This document shows positions 13,916-14,512 of a DNA stretch of 14,512 bases, piece after piece. The notes beneath the pieces are model-generated. The model did no database searches. It had not been told where the DNA came from and saw nothing but the letters and a program-made list of their open reading frames with translations. Numbering within the stretch: position 1 is the stretch's first letter; each line of letters begins with the position of its first letter. The position numbers and the translations under genes are program-made. This stretch comes from Candidatus Zhuqueibacterota bacterium 4572_119 (GTDB lineage Bacteria; Zhuqueibacterota; Zhuqueibacteria; Thermofontimicrobiales; Thermofontimicrobiaceae): the NCBI GenBank assembly GCA_002084535.1, contig NBLI01000031.1:1-14512 (forward strand), in the 5' to 3' direction.

Positions 13916-14512
13916 CTAAAGACTAAAATCATAAGCCAACTTAAGAAAAAATATCTCATTTTGCTCCCTGGTCAACCCGGGTCTGTCAAAATCGTCCCGG
14001 GTATAAACGAAATAAATCGCGCTATTGGGCAGCTTGAAACGCCAGCCAAAAAGACCATAGATGTAAAACCTGTCCGTGGCGGAACGGTGTTGAGTAAATA
14101 ACCTGATAAATAAATCCGGTGTAAACTGGTAATTCAGTGTCGCGATATTAAGCCACGTACCTTCAGCTTCCGGGTCAGGATTAAATTCCAGCTTGCGGAT
14201 TTCGTATTCCACGGAAAACTCGTCGCTAACCTTCATATTTTTTGAACCGATGATCATCCAGTAATCGCGGTCATAATTACGCCCAAAATCAAGTTCCAAT
14301 TTCGTGGAAGACCACTCTTCAGTGTTATAGCCCAACTTCAGTTCCACATCATAATTATGAAATCCTTTTTCAAACAATTGATATTCCCGTACAAAATTTG
14401 TAGCAAGATTGAACTTGTTTTTAAAATAGACCTGAAATTCCTCGACAATTTCCCAGCTCCGCAATGTGCTGCTGTTCTTTGCCCAGTAAACATTGTAATT
14501 GGATTCATATTC
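13916..14512 (-). CDS. DUF5916-type outer-membrane beta-barrel protein, C-terminal part
   Basis: The frame is open from the window edge, so the N-terminal part lies beyond 14512 and a TTG at 14464 is not the real start. About 198 residues are visible. They are rich in amphipathic beta-strands with aromatic edges, for example KNKFNLATNFVREYQLF, YDVELKLGYNTEEWSSTKLELDFG and FLKLAYDFSL. The block LNYQFTPDLFIRLFTQHRSATD followed by YIYGLFGWRFKLPNSAIYFVYTRDDF resembles the C-terminus of DUF5916 proteins, which have an N-terminal carbohydrate-binding-like domain and a C-terminal outer-membrane barrel. Their function is not established. It converges with the plus-strand toxin pseudogene, 93 bp apart. 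The domain assignment rests on this terminal block alone. Confidence 0.65.
   Translation of the reverse strand, partial: EYESNYNVYWAKNSSTLRSWEIVEEFQVYFKNKFNLATNFVREYQLFEKGFHNYDVELKLGYNTEEWSSTKLELDFGRNYDRDYWMIIGSKNMKVSDEFSVEYEIRKLEFNPDPEAEGTWLNIATLNYQFTPDLFIRLFTQHRSATDRFYIYGLFGWRFKLPNSAIYFVYTRDDFDRPGLTREQNEIFFLKLAYDFSL

Noticed and set aside
13847..14101. Plus-strand open frame of 84 codons after the toxin pseudogene
   Set aside because: It is antisense to the DUF5916-type gene, whose barrel-like sequence is clearly the coding one; the plus-strand frame has no ribosome-binding site and no domain.

Overview
The window looks like a chromosomal segment of an AT-rich, Gram-negative (diderm) bacterium. 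It carries outer-membrane assembly genes (an OmpH/Skp-type chaperone, BamA and a TamB-like protein), undecaprenyl diphosphate synthase and a DUF5916-type outer-membrane protein. The style of the proteins and the order uppS - tamB - bamA - ompH suggest the FCB superphylum (Calditrichota/KSB1/Marinimicrobia-like). That placement is an inference from general resemblance only.

Positions 1-8629 hold an envelope-biogenesis cluster, all on the minus strand, so transcription runs uppS, tamB, bamA, ompH. Three things are odd here. A near-identical repeat of at least 104 bp with inverted-repeat ends lies just 3' of ompH (1-104, cut by the window edge) and again at the 3' end of bamA (730-851), where it supplies the last eight codons and the stop. 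The usual final barrel strand of BamA is not recognisable. Third, tamB is split into two frames by an apparent -1 shift at an A4 run (minus strand, 4625-4628). Rejoining the frames gives a continuous protein of about 1358 residues.

Positions 8630-12319, also minus strand, hold a TPR lipoprotein with a good sigma70-type promoter and a clear intrinsic terminator, a DUF3524/GT4 glycosyltransferase of the tRNA-queuosine mannosyltransferase family, and a pyridoxamine-phosphate-oxidase-fold (NimA-like) protein.

Positions 12320-13082 are a mobile unit: a REP-associated tyrosine transposase (RAYT, HUH/Y1) between two palindromic hairpins, flanked by a perfect 53-bp direct repeat made from the first 53 bp of the PPOX-like gene. 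The insertion separates that gene from its original leader and places a strong hairpin in front of its ATG.

Positions 13115-13822, plus strand, hold a DUF433/DUF5615 toxin-antitoxin-type pair behind a consensus-like promoter. The DUF433 partner is intact. The DUF5615 (PIN-like) gene has an in-frame stop at codon 36 and appears to lack two usual acidic residues, so it is most likely dead. From 13916 to the window edge is the C-terminal part of a minus-strand DUF5916-type barrel protein.

I found no rRNA, tRNA, CRISPR array or clearly new multi-gene system. The most interesting material is the small repeat that rewrites the BamA terminus, the RAYT unit with its long target duplication, the split tamB and the decayed toxin.
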